Source: Timema cristinae
Lineage: Eukaryota; Arthropoda; Insecta; Phasmatodea; Timematidae
Reading direction: 5' to 3'
DNA length: 64,000 bases
Assembly (NCBI GenBank): GCA_039000515.1
Contig: JBCFYV010011164.1
Coordinates: 33,409,021-33,473,020, forward strand
Made by a program: the position numbers and the translations under genes. The notes beneath the pieces are model-generated. The model was not told the origin of the DNA, made no database searches, and saw only the letters and a program-made list of their open reading frames with translations. This document shows, one piece after another, positions 1 through 10,868 of the stretch (its first letter is position 1; each line of letters begins with the position of its first letter).

Positions 1-211
1 ATCGACCCCATGGGGTAACACTATAAAAACTCTAAATACCAAGCTTTATCCCAATCGGTAGAATAGTTTAGGCTCTACTCCGAGGTAGAAATGAACTACG
101 AACAGACAGAAGGCATTGCAAAAAAGATTTTTTTTCTAATTCGGGGGGTCATGAAACGTCGACAATCATCAGAATCATGTGTTTGAATTATTTGATGATC
201 ACAATACTTTA
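1..211 (+). repeat. LINE 3'-end fragment (RTE-like tail), cut by window edge
   Basis: A stretch with cagacagaaggcattg followed by ggggtcatgaaacgtcgaca and ending gatgatcacaatact. The same ordered blocks recur near 58279-58381, so this is a dispersed repeat. A 'gacagacagac' motif after text resembling 'aatcggtagaatagttta' is typical of 3' untranslated ends of RTE-type non-LTR retrotransposons in invertebrates. No coding part is visible. The family is inferred; that it is repeated is seen directly. Confidence 0.5.
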
Positions 212-575
212 TACACCTCTTTAGACTTAGGATTACATGTATTTTATAACTACTCTTTAGTTTGCACTTGATTTGGCGATAAAGGTAGATAAAAAAAATT
301 ATACATTCTATAGAAGAATACAACATCGATCACATGTTTTAAGACAAAACATTAGTAAAACATCAATTATATTGAATTATAAAAGCAAATATATAGCCTG
401 TATGTTAACTGAATGTCAAAGCTATTTCCATGAAAAATATCAGCACAATAAATTGGTGTAGTGGTTTTTGCGTTAAAATACCAACTCATATATATGTATT
501 ATATTATATAGCCTATAGGAGTTGGTGTCTGTATGTTCCTTTTTACATATAAACATGTATATATATATTATATAT
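212..575. other. AT-rich spacer, no feature recognised
   Basis: Low-complexity AT-rich DNA with short TA runs near 480-575. A small reading frame (273-461) has no recognisable motif. The segment gttggtgtctgtatgttcct near 521 resembles gttggtatctgcatgttcct near 25920, so a minor dispersed repeat may lie here. Confidence 0.4.
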
Positions 576-653
576 ATTGTCTGCAACAATGGCTGAGATG
601 TCTGATTATATATATATATAATATCAGACATCTCAGCCATTGTTGCAGACAAT
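576..653. repeat. Perfect 31-bp inverted repeat around a 16-nt (TA)n loop
   Basis: Bases 576-606 and 623-653 are exact reverse complements (31 of 31), with key bases ctgcaacaatggctgagatg in the left arm. They are separated by tatatatatatataat. RNA from either strand would fold into one uninterrupted hairpin. It could be a small foldback relic, a TA-repeat-mediated palindromic duplication, or a precursor-miRNA-like hairpin. The sequence shows only the structure. A perfect match implies recent origin or selection. Confidence 0.9.
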
Positions 654-1013
654 TTTACCTATTTAAGTGTATACATTATCACCCAAAGTAGTTGGGGAAG
701 CCATTTTGTTCTGCACACCCTACATAATATCATGAAAAGCGAAGAAGACCTATCCAGATAAACAGGGAATTCCCACAAAACCATATGCCCTTTGAGTGTA
801 CGATATACCTTATTGCAATATCAGCATTGTTTGTGGCAACTTCTATTCATTTCTTGTTTCTCTTTGTCCTGTACAGCCGGTGTAACCTGACCCAGATAAT
901 TGAGCCACCGAAATCGAGCAGGTGGAACACCGGAACAACCAAAAAGGGATGACTCACCTCACGTTTAATGACTATCGATTTAATGTGAAATGGTTCAACA
1001 GTATCTCTTCTTC
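654..1013. other. Spacer, no feature recognised
   Basis: No repeat family or coding signal recognised on either strand. Confidence 0.4.
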
Positions 1014-1270
1014 TTATTATTATTATTTAGCACCGCGTCTTACTACCCGTTTGTGTTATTCGCTTAAAGTACTAATTACGCTAATGGATTAGGAATAGGG
1101 AAGGTTGAACTAGAGGAAGTGAATCCGCATTTGCGTGGATGGAGAGTGGAAAACCATTTAGGAAAAACCACCCCAGTTCACCCGACCAAGATTAAAACCT
1201 CGATCTCCCCGTCCTCGGCAGTCAAGCTCAACACGACAAGCGCGTTAGCCAACTACGCCACCGAGGCGGG
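1014..1270 (-). repeat. SINE-A, near full length
   Basis: On the minus strand it starts with a tRNA-like head (cctcggtggcgtagttggct: A box; ggttttaatct in the B-box position) and ends gacgcggtgctaaataata, the (TAA)n tail. The middle contains the conserved gtttaccact and ccacgcaaatgcgg-type blocks seen in all A copies. Length is about 257 bp. The 74-codon plus-strand frame from 1119 is a by-product. Compare the plus-strand copy at 41591-41851. Confidence 0.85.
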
Positions 1271-1375
1271 GACAGTATCTCTTTTGCTACAAATTAATTA
1301 CACTTTATTTAATCCTAACGAGATAGTAACCCGATTATTTTAGTTTTTTTGCCATCTCATTTAAACATACATATT

Positions 1376-1612
1376 TTTAGAACCGCGTCTTTCTACCCTT
1401 TTGGGCTATACACCTATTTACTTTAACGTGTTAAGAATGAGAATTTGTTGAATTTAGACCGAGTGTATCCACATTTGCATGGAAAGTAAATGGAAGACCC
1501 TCTAAGATAAACCACCCTCAGCACATCAGACTGGAGTAGAACCTTGATTTCCCCGTCATTTGCAGGCTAGTCTATTACGAGAGTGACTCCTTAGACCATG
1601 CAACACCGAGGC
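1376..1612 (-). repeat. SINE-A2 (variant head), diverged copy
   Basis: Same body and 3' end as SINE-A (ttagaaccgcgtctttctac at the minus-strand 3' end), but the head is the variant whose complement reads gcatggtctaaggagtcact, followed by ctcgtaatagactag. This copy is older than the one at 1014-1270, with numerous substitutions in the B-box region. Confidence 0.75.
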
Positions 1613-2329
1613 ACAAGTCAATTCATTGAAATATCAAGAGTTTACTATAGAAATACCGAAAAAGTTAATGTTTATTTTTCCTGCAACTTATTGCTCATTA
1701 AAATAACAACCCTATTTTGGTCTTATTAGCAAATTATGAACAAATTTTACTAAATTAAAAAGTGTACATTTACTTGGCAGACAATTGAGGCCGACTACAG
1801 ATATTAAATACCAAAGAACAGTTTCTAATCACAGCCAAATTTACAATTTGTGTATTACTGTTTCGTTCTATTCCCCAACCCTCAGGTTAAATTGAACAGC
1901 GACTTATGTTATGAATAAAATGTAAGCCCGTGTATGTTTATGTTTTCAGATTGCCCTGTACATAAAAAATAACCACCCTAAGAAGAATTTTACAGAATTT
2001 TAATACAAAAACTATCTCAATCTGTATACCTCACTCATGAAGCTATACATATTACGTTCCATTTGTTATAAATAGTAAAAGTTTAAACTAGTTTTTATGT
2101 CACCTTGAGCACTTTTTCGTAACTGTGTGAGTTTTGCATCAAATATTTTATTTTAACAGTTTTACTCCTTTATTTTTAAGTGATTTTATTTCACTTTAGT
2201 AAATTTCTAGGTCACTATATGTACAGTCAATTCAAAGACAGAGTAGCGCAGTATGATTCATACTGTAATAGGATTTTTCATCGTTGTTCTTTGTCTTATT
2301 GGCACAGTATATTTGAGTGTAGCTTTTTT
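1613..2329. other. AT-rich spacer, no feature recognised
   Basis: Nothing supported on either strand. Confidence 0.4.
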
Positions 2330-2510
2330 TTAGCACCTGATCTAACTACCTATTCAGGCTGTACTCATGTGTAATAATTACACTAGTAAATTATGGATGC
2401 TCTAAGTTAAATTTAGAAGATGTGTATCCACATTCGCGTGGAGTGAGAATGTAAAATAATTAAAGAGAATCCATCTGATTTGGATTCGAGCCTCAAGCTC
2501 CATGCCATTG
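2330..2510 (-). repeat. SINE-A family fragment, old
   Basis: tttagcacctgatctaacta matches the tail side of SINE-A, and ggattcgagcctcaag matches its B-box region in reverse orientation. ccacattcgcgtggagtgag between them is the family's mid-block. The head is lost. Confidence 0.6.
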
Positions 2511-3304
2511 ACTAAAACTTAACTATTTTTGTCGATATAAATGTTTTTTTTTAATATAATGAGACAATGACTTATATATCAGAGATTTATATAAGAAGTT
2601 AATTTTGAGCTAAGGGCATTTTTTTTAGTTAATTAGTTTAAGGTGGGGTGGGAAGGAAGTGAGCTAATGTCAGTATTTTTACGTGTTTTATGACGAAAAA
2701 CCTTTTTATGGCAGAATAAATCCAATATTGCTTCATTTGATACGTTTAGTCAAATGTTTTTATCCATACATTTTCTCAACAATTCTAGATTTTTTGTTAT
2801 AACATCGCAGAATTATTTTAACATAGATTCCCCATCCCACCCCTAGTTTAGGAAGGGTCTGTTCGAATGCAAGTCACTATTCCCATAGTAAATATCCAAT
2901 ATCTGTTGAGATCACTACGTAGAAAATTATATTAAATGTATGTACAGGAGGAATCTTTTTTCTATTTATTTTAGCACAATATTGGTTTTGCTATAAAAAG
3001 CTGAAAAAATTCAAAATTTGGTCCGCGTTTTCTTCCTTCTCAAATTAACAAAAGATTTTTCCCGTATAAGCCCAGTGTGTTTTAGTAATTGTCCAGGATA
3101 TACACATACTTATACTAATCGGGTAGATTGGAGAGAGTAATGAAAATATACAGTGCATTTCCGTTTAGGGAGAATAACCCCCTTACTACACCCATTACGG
3201 AATGATAACTCTGATCTTTTTTTTTAAAATAATATTTAACATTATCTAGAAACTAGAAGTTAGTAATAATCCGTTAATGTAAGACAAACACCATAAATGA
3301 TTTG
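2511..3304. other. Spacer left of the satellite, no feature recognised
   Basis: AT-rich; no coding or repeat signature seen. Confidence 0.4.
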
Positions 3305-5284
3305 GTGGTGCGTCTACCTGCTAAGTTAGACATAGACTGGCATAATAAATAGGTCAGTGTGTCTCTACCTGCTAAGTTAAACATAGTCTGGCATAATAAA
3401 TAGGTAAGTGTGCCTCTACATGCTAAGTTAGACATAGACTGGCATAATAAATAGGTCAGTGGTGCCTCTACCTGCTAAGTTAAACATAGACTGGAATAAT
3501 AAATAGGTAAGTGTGCCTCTACATGCTAAGTTAGACATATACTGGCATAATACATAGGTAAGTGTGCCTCTACATGCTAAGTTAGACATAGACTGGCATA
3601 ATAAATAGGTCAATGTGTCTCTACCTGCTAAGTTAAACATAGACTGGCATAATAAATAGGTAAGTGTGCCTCTACATGCTAAGTTAGACATAGACTGGCA
3701 TAATAAATAGGTAAGTGTGCCTCTACATGCTAAGTTAGACATAGACTGGCATAATAAATAGGTAAGTGTGCCTCTACATGCTAAGTTAGACATAGACTGG
3801 CATAATAAATAGGTCAGTGTGTCTCTACCTGCTAAGTTAAACATAGACTGGCATAATAAATAGGTAAGTGTGCCTCTACATGCTAAGTTAGACATAGACT
3901 GGCATAATAAATAGGTAAGTGTGTCTCTACCTGCTAAGTTAAACATAGACTGGCATAATAAATAGGTAAGTGGTGCCTCTACATGCTAAGTTAGACATAG
4001 ACTGGCATAATAAATAGGTCAGTGGTGCCTCTACCTGCTAAGTTAAACATAGACTGGCATAATAAATAGGTCAGTGGTGCCTCTACATGCTAAGTTAGAC
4101 ATAGACTGGCATAATAAATAGGTCAGTGGTGCCTCTACCTGCTAAGTTAAACATAGACTGGCATAATAAATAGGTCAGTGGTGCCTCTACATGCTAAGTT
4201 AGACATAGACTAGCATAATAAATAGGTCAGTAGTGCCTCTACCTGCTAAGTTAAACATAGACTGGCATAATAAATAGGTCAGTGGTGCCTCTACCTGCTA
4301 AGTTAGACATATACTGGCATAATAAATAGGTCAGTGGTGCCTCTACCTGCTAAGTTAAACATAGACTGGCATAATAAATAGGTCAGTGGTGCCTCTACCT
4401 GCTAAGTTAGACATAGACTGGCATAATAAATAGGTAAGTGTGCCTCTACATGCTAAGTTAGACATAGACTGGCATAATAAATAGGTAAGTGTGCCTCTAC
4501 ATGCTAAGTTAGACATAGACTGGCATAATAAATAGGTAAGTGTGCCTCTACCTGCTAAGTTAGACATAGACTGGCATAATAAATAGGTCAGTGTGTCTCT
4601 ACCTGCTAAGTTAAACATAGACTGGCATAATAAATAGGTCAGTGGTGCCTCTACATGCTAAGTTAGACATAGACTGGCATAATAAATAGGTCAGTGGTGC
4701 CTCTACCTGCTAAGTTAAACATAGACTGGCATAATAAATAGGTCAGTGTGTCTCTACATGCTAAGTTAGACATAGACTGGCATAATAAATAGGTCAGTGT
4801 GCCTCTACCTGCTAAGTTAGACATAGACTGGCATAATAAATAGGTCAGTGTGTCTCTACCTGCTAAGTTAGACATAGACTGGCATAATAAATAGGTAAGT
4901 GGTGCCTCTACATGCTAAGTTAAACATAGACTGGCATAATAAATAGGTAAGTGGTGCCTCTACATGCTAAGTTAAACATAGACTGGCATAATAAATAGGT
5001 AAGTGGTGCCTCTACATGCTAAGTTAGACATAGACAGGCATAATAAATAGGTCAGTGGTGCCTCTACCTGCTAAGTTAGACATAGACTGGCATAATAAAT
5101 AGGTCAGTGTGTCTCTACATGCTAAGTTAGAACATAGACTGGCATAATAAATAGGTCAGTGTGCCTCTACCTGCTAAGTTAAACATAGACTGGCATAATA
5201 AATAGGTAAGTGGTGCCTCTACATGCTAAGTTAAACATAGACTGGCATAATAAATAGGTCAGTGGTGCCTCTACCTGCTAAGTT
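3305..5284. repeat. Satellite/minisatellite, about 39 units of 51-52 bp
   Basis: Unit core is gctaagttagacatagactg then gcataataaataggt. Two variants mix and often alternate: cctgctaagttaaac and catgctaagttagac. Units of 51 bp carry gtgcctctac or gtgtctctac; others have an extra g (gtggtgcc) and are 52 bp. The 51-bp units keep a 17-codon frame open on the minus strand, producing spurious frames of 172, 87 and 70 codons (3428-3946, 4355-4618, 4663-4875). Copies differ by a few substitutions, so the array is young or homogenised. Confidence 0.97.
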
Positions 5285-5339
5285 GAGATGCATTCTGACA
5301 CCACTCTTCAGCAAGTGGTGTGTACATCTAATAAATAAG

Positions 5340-5415
5340 ACATATATAGACACCATATATGATTCCCTGGTGTGTTTACCTACTAAGTTAAATACAGACT
5401 AACGCCATACCTCTA
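5340..5415. repeat. Degenerate outlying satellite unit
   Basis: gtttacctactaagttaaat followed by acagactaacgccatac matches the satellite unit with many changes. It marks a decayed array edge about 60 bp past the last good unit. The intervening sequence is non-satellite. Confidence 0.5.
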
Positions 5416-5427
5416 CCTATTTTTTTT

Positions 5428-5655
5428 ATTTAGCACCACGTCTTACTAATTGTTCAGGTCATACGCTAATGGGCTAGAAATTGGGAAGGTTGGATATGGA
5501 GGAATTTAAACCTCATTTGCGTGGAGGGAGGGTGGAAAACCATTGAAAAAAACACCCACTTCACCCAAGCAAGATTCGAACATCGATCTCACCTTCTCGG
5601 CAGTCTAGCTCAACACGAAACTAGCACATTAGCTAACTACGCCACCGAGGCGGGT
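5428..5655 (-). repeat. SINE-A, near full length
   Basis: Reverse-strand SINE-A: (ttt)atttagcaccacgtctta at the tail side and gctaactacgccaccgaggc at the head side. The B box is visible as agattcgaacatcgat. It sits just right of the satellite. Confidence 0.8.
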
Positions 5656-7143
5656 ATCTATCTACTTAGTTAGATGCCAGTTTTTTACAGACACAGCCAA
5701 GAATTATCTTGTTTGTTGAATTGGGGATTCTCCTTTCATAGAGGTGAATAAGTGGTTTCCGGATTACTAGGTATTCTGTATCCTTAATAGATAAGCTAGC
5801 TTTTAAGTTATGTGCTGATATAATGCATTGATTCTGAAGGCACTTGTTAAATACACTCTGTAAAAAAAAACTATGACATATAATTAGTGTTTTGGTTGTG
5901 CTTCGTGTCTTAATACAAGTTTGGACTAAGCGTTTATTTATATCTGGGTGTGTGGCTGTGGACATTCAAAAACAATCCAATCCAATTGTAGGACAAAACT
6001 GGAAACAAATAAGAAATATGGGAAAAAAATATAATAATCATTAATGAATCAGGTAATAAAACACACTTGTAAGCTCGTCTTCGCTTAACTCGTAGCTCCT
6101 GTTCGTGATAAACAGAAATAAAGGTGTAATAGGGTTTTGGAAATGTACGTGATCCAGGAAAATAAACAGTTGTAGCCCTACCCGAGCCCACAGCTACTAA
6201 CACTCTCAAAAAACTGACAAGGGAACTTGTGAGGTTAAGTGATTCAGTGGCTGCCTCGTTTTCTTTGGGTAAAACTTAGTAAATCAACTTTAGATGAGCA
6301 TGCACGTAATAAGAATAAATATGATATCTACTATACATAATATGATACACGACACACAACATGTGATAGATAAACTCAACACTGAATATATCACACGACC
6401 AACCACCTGGTTCCAAAATAAATCCCACCGACTCGTTAAACCGGGCCCTCGCCACGCGTGGCTATAATGAACTCTCCATTTAAACAACAACGTCTAAACA
6501 TCAGGTAAAACTTATTATACTAACACAATAGAGAGGGGGTGGAAAGGGGGTAGACGATGCAAATACTACCAGCAACATCGCCCTGACCACAAATGGCGTC
6601 CCCAAACAAGGAAATAGTGCAGGCGTTGAAATAAGTATTCCTTATCTTTGCGTCCTCACCCAGTGTTTGTGCTATGGAGTGCTTTGGAGTATATAAGTGG
6701 CTCGTCAGGTATGTCATCACGTCCATTAATAATTTAAATACTTTATGAGTGAATTTATTTCCAAGATAGGCGTGCCAATGGATTCCTAATCAAGTGAAAA
6801 TCATCGGAAAGGAAGTGAAAGGGTGGCTGATTAGGATTTACTTTCTGTTGACAAGTAGTTCCACTACGGAATAGCAATTTCATACCACGATTAAAACTTA
6901 TAGCTCAGTAAATATGTAGTGAATGGTGGGAGTCCACATGCCTGCATAAGGTCAAATTCCACGATGTTTTTTGGAAATAAATTAGCTACGCCATGATTTT
7001 CAGCAGGCCCGTAAATTTGTTTGTAGTTTAATCCGTCTGCAACTCGGGCAAGCATACACGAAAGATCGACACTGTGTGTTCACCACGTTCCTGAAACTCC
7101 TGAACAGACAGGGTGGGAAAATATGTATTAAAAATATTAAGTT
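5656..7143. other. Unclassified segment, somewhat less AT-rich
   Basis: Several short minus-strand frames (5666-5965, 5934-6209, 6290-6490, 6520-6726) have no recognisable domain and no supporting splice or codon pattern. A TATA-like gagtatataagtggc lies at about 6688, with no gene downstream. I see no repeat family matching elsewhere in the window. Confidence 0.35.
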
Positions 7144-7236
7144 TGCCCAACGAGAATTTGAATCCTGACCTTCTCGTTACAGGCAAATCAGACTGAAAGA
7201 GACTGCCACCTTTATCCGCGTGTCCACCAGTGTGAG
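7144..7236 (-). repeat. SINE-A3 head fragment
   Basis: The complement reads cactggtggacacgcggat, then a B box like ggtcaggattcaaattc. This matches the A3 head at 34992. Only the tRNA-like head remains. Confidence 0.55.
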
Positions 7237-7892
7237 CTATAAATGAGATAGCTCCCTTTCTTCACACCTATTAACCCTTTAAAATTTTCTGTTAATTGTC
7301 AGCTTCACTGGATGTTCAAGTATCCCGAATTTTAGTATATGTTAATGTTTCAGTCTGGGAGACTTGTAGCTTCACTGAAAAGTTTATGAGCAAGCATTAA
7401 TGGACCTCATAGCACTTTCATGATGACATGGCTTCTCTCACGTCCCGTTCTCTGACTAGGGAAGGGGTCGGGGGTGAGGGATGAACTGGGATCAAATTAG
7501 AACAGGATGTTTACTACGACAGTTCCAAACGTTAAAGTTGTTTCCCATTTTACTAGGATGTTAAACGCATCAATGATCACCAAGACAAAGGCATCAGAAA
7601 CTGATGTTTTTATTGTTTTATTTGCTAATGACGAGTTTGGTTTTTTTTGTCCCGGTCAGGTGTATTTAGGTGTTTATTTAAAAAAAATTGTTTTCCAATT
7701 TCTCTTTTCCCGCATATGAGGGTACATTTCCTTTAAATTCTAACTTATTAATCCTTAGTGAATTATTCTTAATATACGTACATTCCGTACAAATAGATTG
7801 AATAGGAGCCCACCCATAAATACACCATTATTACTAAGATTTTTTTTAAAGGAAGACCCTAGTATTGAAGACATTATAAGTACTTTTATTTC
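7237..7892. other. Spacer, no feature recognised
   Basis: No supported feature. A 70-codon plus-strand frame at 7507-7719 has no recognisable motif. Confidence 0.4.
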
Positions 7893-8015
7893 CGTCACAT
7901 TTTACTATCCGTCTAGAATCATCACTATTTTACACCAATAAGATAGGGGTATATAGCTTAATTTTTATAGGAATTGTACCCGCATTTGCAAGTAGAAAGA
8001 ATGGAAATCATTTGA
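7893..8015 (-). repeat. SINE-A tail/body fragment
   Basis: ttttactatccgtctagaat, then ggaattgtacccgcatttgc: the reverse-orientation SINE-A 3' end and mid-block, strongly diverged. The head is missing. Confidence 0.5.
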
Positions 8016-8210
8016 TGATGATTAGTGTCCAACCAAAGGTTGGTTTGTTGCACTTCCCATTGTATTCATCCCATCAGTGGTTTAGTTCTGTCTGCATCAT
8101 CTGGTAAAAAGCCAATGGTCTAAGGAATTTCAGCTACCGCACTGGGATTATACAAGCCAGTGAGAAGGAGCCTACAAATTAGGACTGAAACGTATTTTCA
8201 TATTTCATTC

Positions 8211-8345
8211 AGGTTCTTTTACACGCCACAGCTAAAATGGGTCCTACGGCATTACTTCTCCTCTTAATGAAGTTGTGCTACAGATTTGTACTCTCAAGAA
8301 AAATCCGATAACTTCTGATGGGTTTGAATTCAAACAGGTCCTCAA
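8211..8345 (-). repeat. SINE-C fragment
   Basis: ttacacgccacagctaaaat, tgaagttgtgctacagattt and gatgggtttgaattcaaaca follow the order seen in the SINE-C copies at 19950-20700 and 56245-56537. First of five abutting SINE fragments up to 9196. Confidence 0.6.
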
Positions 8346-8486
8346 TTAGGGGATCAAAATTCCAATATGCTTAGTCAGGATATAAACTCCGATCTCACCG
8401 ACAGTGGTAGACCAGACAATACAGGACTTACACCTTGACCCCCTATGCCAGCCGATGCAGCATTTAGTCCAAATTATATCTATCAT
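8346..8486. other. Short spacer within the SINE cluster
   Basis: No recognised feature; possibly remnant SINE sequence. Confidence 0.3.
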
Positions 8487-8637
8487 TGATCTGGTGGTCT
8501 TGGGGTTAGAGTGTTCGCCTCAGGACCCGATGTTCGTGGATTCAAACCCAACCACGGTTGACGGATTTTTCTTGAGCGATAAAAATTCGGAACAAAACTT
8601 CCTTTAGAAGGTAATTAAAGCCGTTAGCCCTGTTATA
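8487..8637 (+). repeat. SINE-C, head and body
   Basis: gatctggtggtcttggggtt resembles a Pol III A box and gtggattcaaaccc a B box. The body acaaaacttcctttagaagg and taaagccgttagccctgtta matches other C copies read in the opposite sense. The 67-codon frame across it (8404-8607) is incidental. Confidence 0.7.
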
Positions 8638-8832
8638 ATATAATAATATTTAGCAACCGCGTCTTACTACCGTTCGGTTATACGCTTTAAGTACTACAGT
8701 ACTAATTACGCTTAATGGATAGGAATTGGGAAGGTTGAATTAGAGGAAGTGAACCCACATTTGCGTGAAGGAGAGTGGAAAACCATTTAGGAAATCCACT
8801 CCCAGTTCACTCGACCGAGATTCGAACCCCAT
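8638..8832 (-). repeat. SINE-A, head truncated
   Basis: Tail side aataatatttagcaaccgcg, body ccacatttgcgtgaaggaga, B box ccgagattcgaacccc. The A-box end is missing where SINE-B begins. Confidence 0.75.
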
Positions 8833-8840
8833 GTTATTGA

Positions 8841-9037
8841 TTATTATTATATGAGAGGTATTTAAATTGTATTCTAGAACAGACACAACATCCAGTCCCC
8901 AACCGTCAATTCACCACTGTGAAAGGGGAAAACCCATATTTCACTTATGATAAATATTTAGGCTATGCCAGAAATCGAACCCGAGACTCTTTCTCAGCTC
9001 AGTAGACAGACACACTACCAACTGAGCTAAGGTTTCG
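8841..9037 (-). repeat. SINE-B, near full length
   Basis: The complement starts ccgaaaccttagctcagttg (A box TTAGCTCAGTTGG) and has B box GGTTCGATTTC about 55 nt later, a canonical tRNA-like promoter spacing. The body includes the complement of ttcaccactgtgaaagg. A second copy lies at 34132-34354. Confidence 0.8.
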
Positions 9038-9057
9038 GGACCAGTCCAAAGTCAATA

Positions 9058-9196
9058 ATGGCATCCTAAAGTACCCTGGAAGGTATGTGAAAATACTTTT
9101 CCCTGCAAAATTGGCATGTCCTTCCGCTCTCATTTATATACATTCTCGCGTGATTAATATAATCAGTCGGTTAGGAAAGTGCACGTTAAATACCAC
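9058..9196 (+). repeat. SINE-C 3' part
   Basis: Its complement (tatttaacgtgcactttcct, then ccgactgattatat, ending tattttcacatacctt) matches the 3' half of SINE-C at 56245-56400. The head is absent. The orientation is opposite to the neighbouring SINE-B. Confidence 0.65.
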
Positions 9197-9470
9197 AAAT
9201 AAATATGATAAAATAATGTATATTTTTTTTATCGGTGGAATGAAATATCAAACTCAATTCTAAGGGATGAAGTAATTTGATTCAAAGAAACTGCATCAAC
9301 ATCCAATTACGAGACTTGGATTTTAAAGAAAATATTGTGTGAATTTATCCATTGGGAAACAGTTCACATCCGAAACCTTAATCTTCCGATAAATGACAGC
9401 ACTACGCGTGTTTTGTTAGTCTATTATTCATTGGAGGAATAACATTTAGTTTCCTGAGTGCAATTTTACA

Positions 9471-9472
9471 CA

Positions 9473-9504
<32 letters not shown>

Positions 9505-9514
9505 TACACACGTG
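9471..9514. repeat. Compound (CT)n(CA)n microsatellite
   Basis: actctctctctctctc followed by acacacacacacaca, slightly interrupted at the right end. Confidence 0.95.
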
Positions 9515-9519
9515 TATAT

Positions 9520-9788
9520 CACCAGTGAGCATGTGGATTAAATGTCACATTTACATAGTCTGGTTTTCTGGTAATGGGAAGGTTGGAGCTAGAATCTTGG
9601 CTGGGTATTGAGGTATTGAGGGTATTGAGGGTATTGAGGGCATTGAGGGTATTTTTTTCCTACATAATCTACTAGCTCTTGCTCCTCTTAGCCAAGTATA
9701 TGTCTCTTCTAAAGTTTACCATCCCTATCCCTACCTTATTAGTTTAATTAAACATTTGTAAAAAGAGGATGGGTAGTAAGACTTAAAT
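9520..9788 (+). repeat. SINE-A3 containing an internal minisatellite
   Basis: Head gagcatgtggattaaatgtc and gagctagaatcttgg (B-box region), then the body and tail: atccctatcccta, attagtttaattaa and gggtagtaagac. A 10-bp tandem expansion (9603-9652) separates head and body. Confidence 0.6.
9603..9655. repeat. 10-bp minisatellite, five units
   Basis: Repeats of gtattgaggg (one unit gcattgaggg). It sits inside a SINE-A3 just downstream of the B box, so it probably arose by local expansion of SINE sequence. Confidence 0.9.
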
Positions 9789-10314
9789 AGGAAAAAAACT
9801 AGATAAATGAAATAATTATTCTAGTTTAGTTAGAATCAGCTTTAATTTAGGTTTATCCATGGTTTCACCCTCCATTTTGATTGAGTCTCCTACTACTGTT
9901 CCCCTTTAAACGTCCCACTCACCCTCTCGTGAACAAACGACAGCAACAGAGGGGTAGGTGAGTGGCTGGGGGGGTTGAGAGGGGGCTAGAAAGCATCTAG
10001 TACATCACTGCCGGCGATGCTACAGAGTATTTCCTTCGTTTCAATACATATAACTTGTTGTGTTATGTTTGCTCGACTCTGAGAGGCCGGGCCTAGAGGA
10101 CCGGCTAAAACGGAACACAACTAGTTCTCGTATTACTGAAGGACTGTTGTGTGTCTCGGGGAGTTTGTTTTGGAGTAAACAGAACGGCCAAAGAGGTAAA
10201 AGAGCGGATGTTGATAGGGGTGAGACTAGGGTTTGTTTGACGACCGTTAAACAGTAATAGGGTATTACCATTAATTTTAAGAGCTTGCTTCATTTTCATA
10301 TGTAATTTTCATAT
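9789..10314. other. Unclassified segment with a GC-richer core (about 9900-10260)
   Basis: The core contains gaggccgggcctagaggacc and poly-G stretches, unusual for this window. Overlapping frames on both strands (10041-10299) give 64-76 codons without recognisable motifs. It could be a fragment of an LTR or other transposon, or a conserved host element; I cannot tell. Confidence 0.3.
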
Positions 10315-10553
10315 GACCGCCTCTTGTTATATGTTCAGGCTATACGCACATTAAATTACTCTAATGGGCTATAGATGAATAAGGAAGCTTTATAGAGGTA
10401 GTCTACCAGCATTTGCGACGTGGCAGAGTGGTAAGTAGTTTAAAAAAATAGGCCTCAGTAGAACTGAATGGTAATTAAACCTCAATCTCCCCGTCATCAG
10501 CAGACAAGAGAAAACACGATAATGATGCAGTAGACCGTCCGGCTACTAAAGTG
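10315..10553 (-). repeat. SINE-A2, full length, diverged
   Basis: Reverse-strand tail side gaccgcctcttgttatatgt, body taccagcatttgcg, B-box region attaaacctcaatctccccg, head side ccgtccggctactaaagtgg. Confidence 0.7.
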
Positions 10554-10868
10554 GGTTGAATTTAATTTAAAGTAAGGAAAAATATTTAAAATGGTAATTT
10601 GTTGTATTCTTTAAATTGTTTCGCACTCTTCCTCCAATTGATTGTCAATACAAATTCCACTAAAATTTATTTAAACCATCCCTACTCTATTTGAATTATT
10701 AATTGAGTGATTCTCGAACGAGTACTGAGACTCAGAAGGGGTGTGGGGGGAAAGTTAGGTAGCTATTAGATAATACAGATTCTGTATTCTTATGTCTAGC
10801 AAACCTTTATTCTAAATACACTTTATTGGAACTCTTCTCTAATACTTTCTACTTTCTTTGTTAAGGGT
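10554..10868. other. Spacer, no feature recognised
   Basis: AT-rich, nothing supported. Confidence 0.4.

Noticed and set aside
3428..4875. Minus-strand frames of 172, 87 and 70 codons with repeated 17-residue peptide
   Set aside because: They exist only because the satellite unit is 51 bp; 52-bp units break them, and the sequence evolves as a satellite.
3305..5284. Possible CRISPR-like array
   Set aside because: Units are contiguous with no unique spacers, and the genome is eukaryotic.
6680..6726. Core promoter with TATA box (tatataag)
   Set aside because: No gene or transcript feature can be seen on either side; such motifs are expected by chance in AT-rich DNA.
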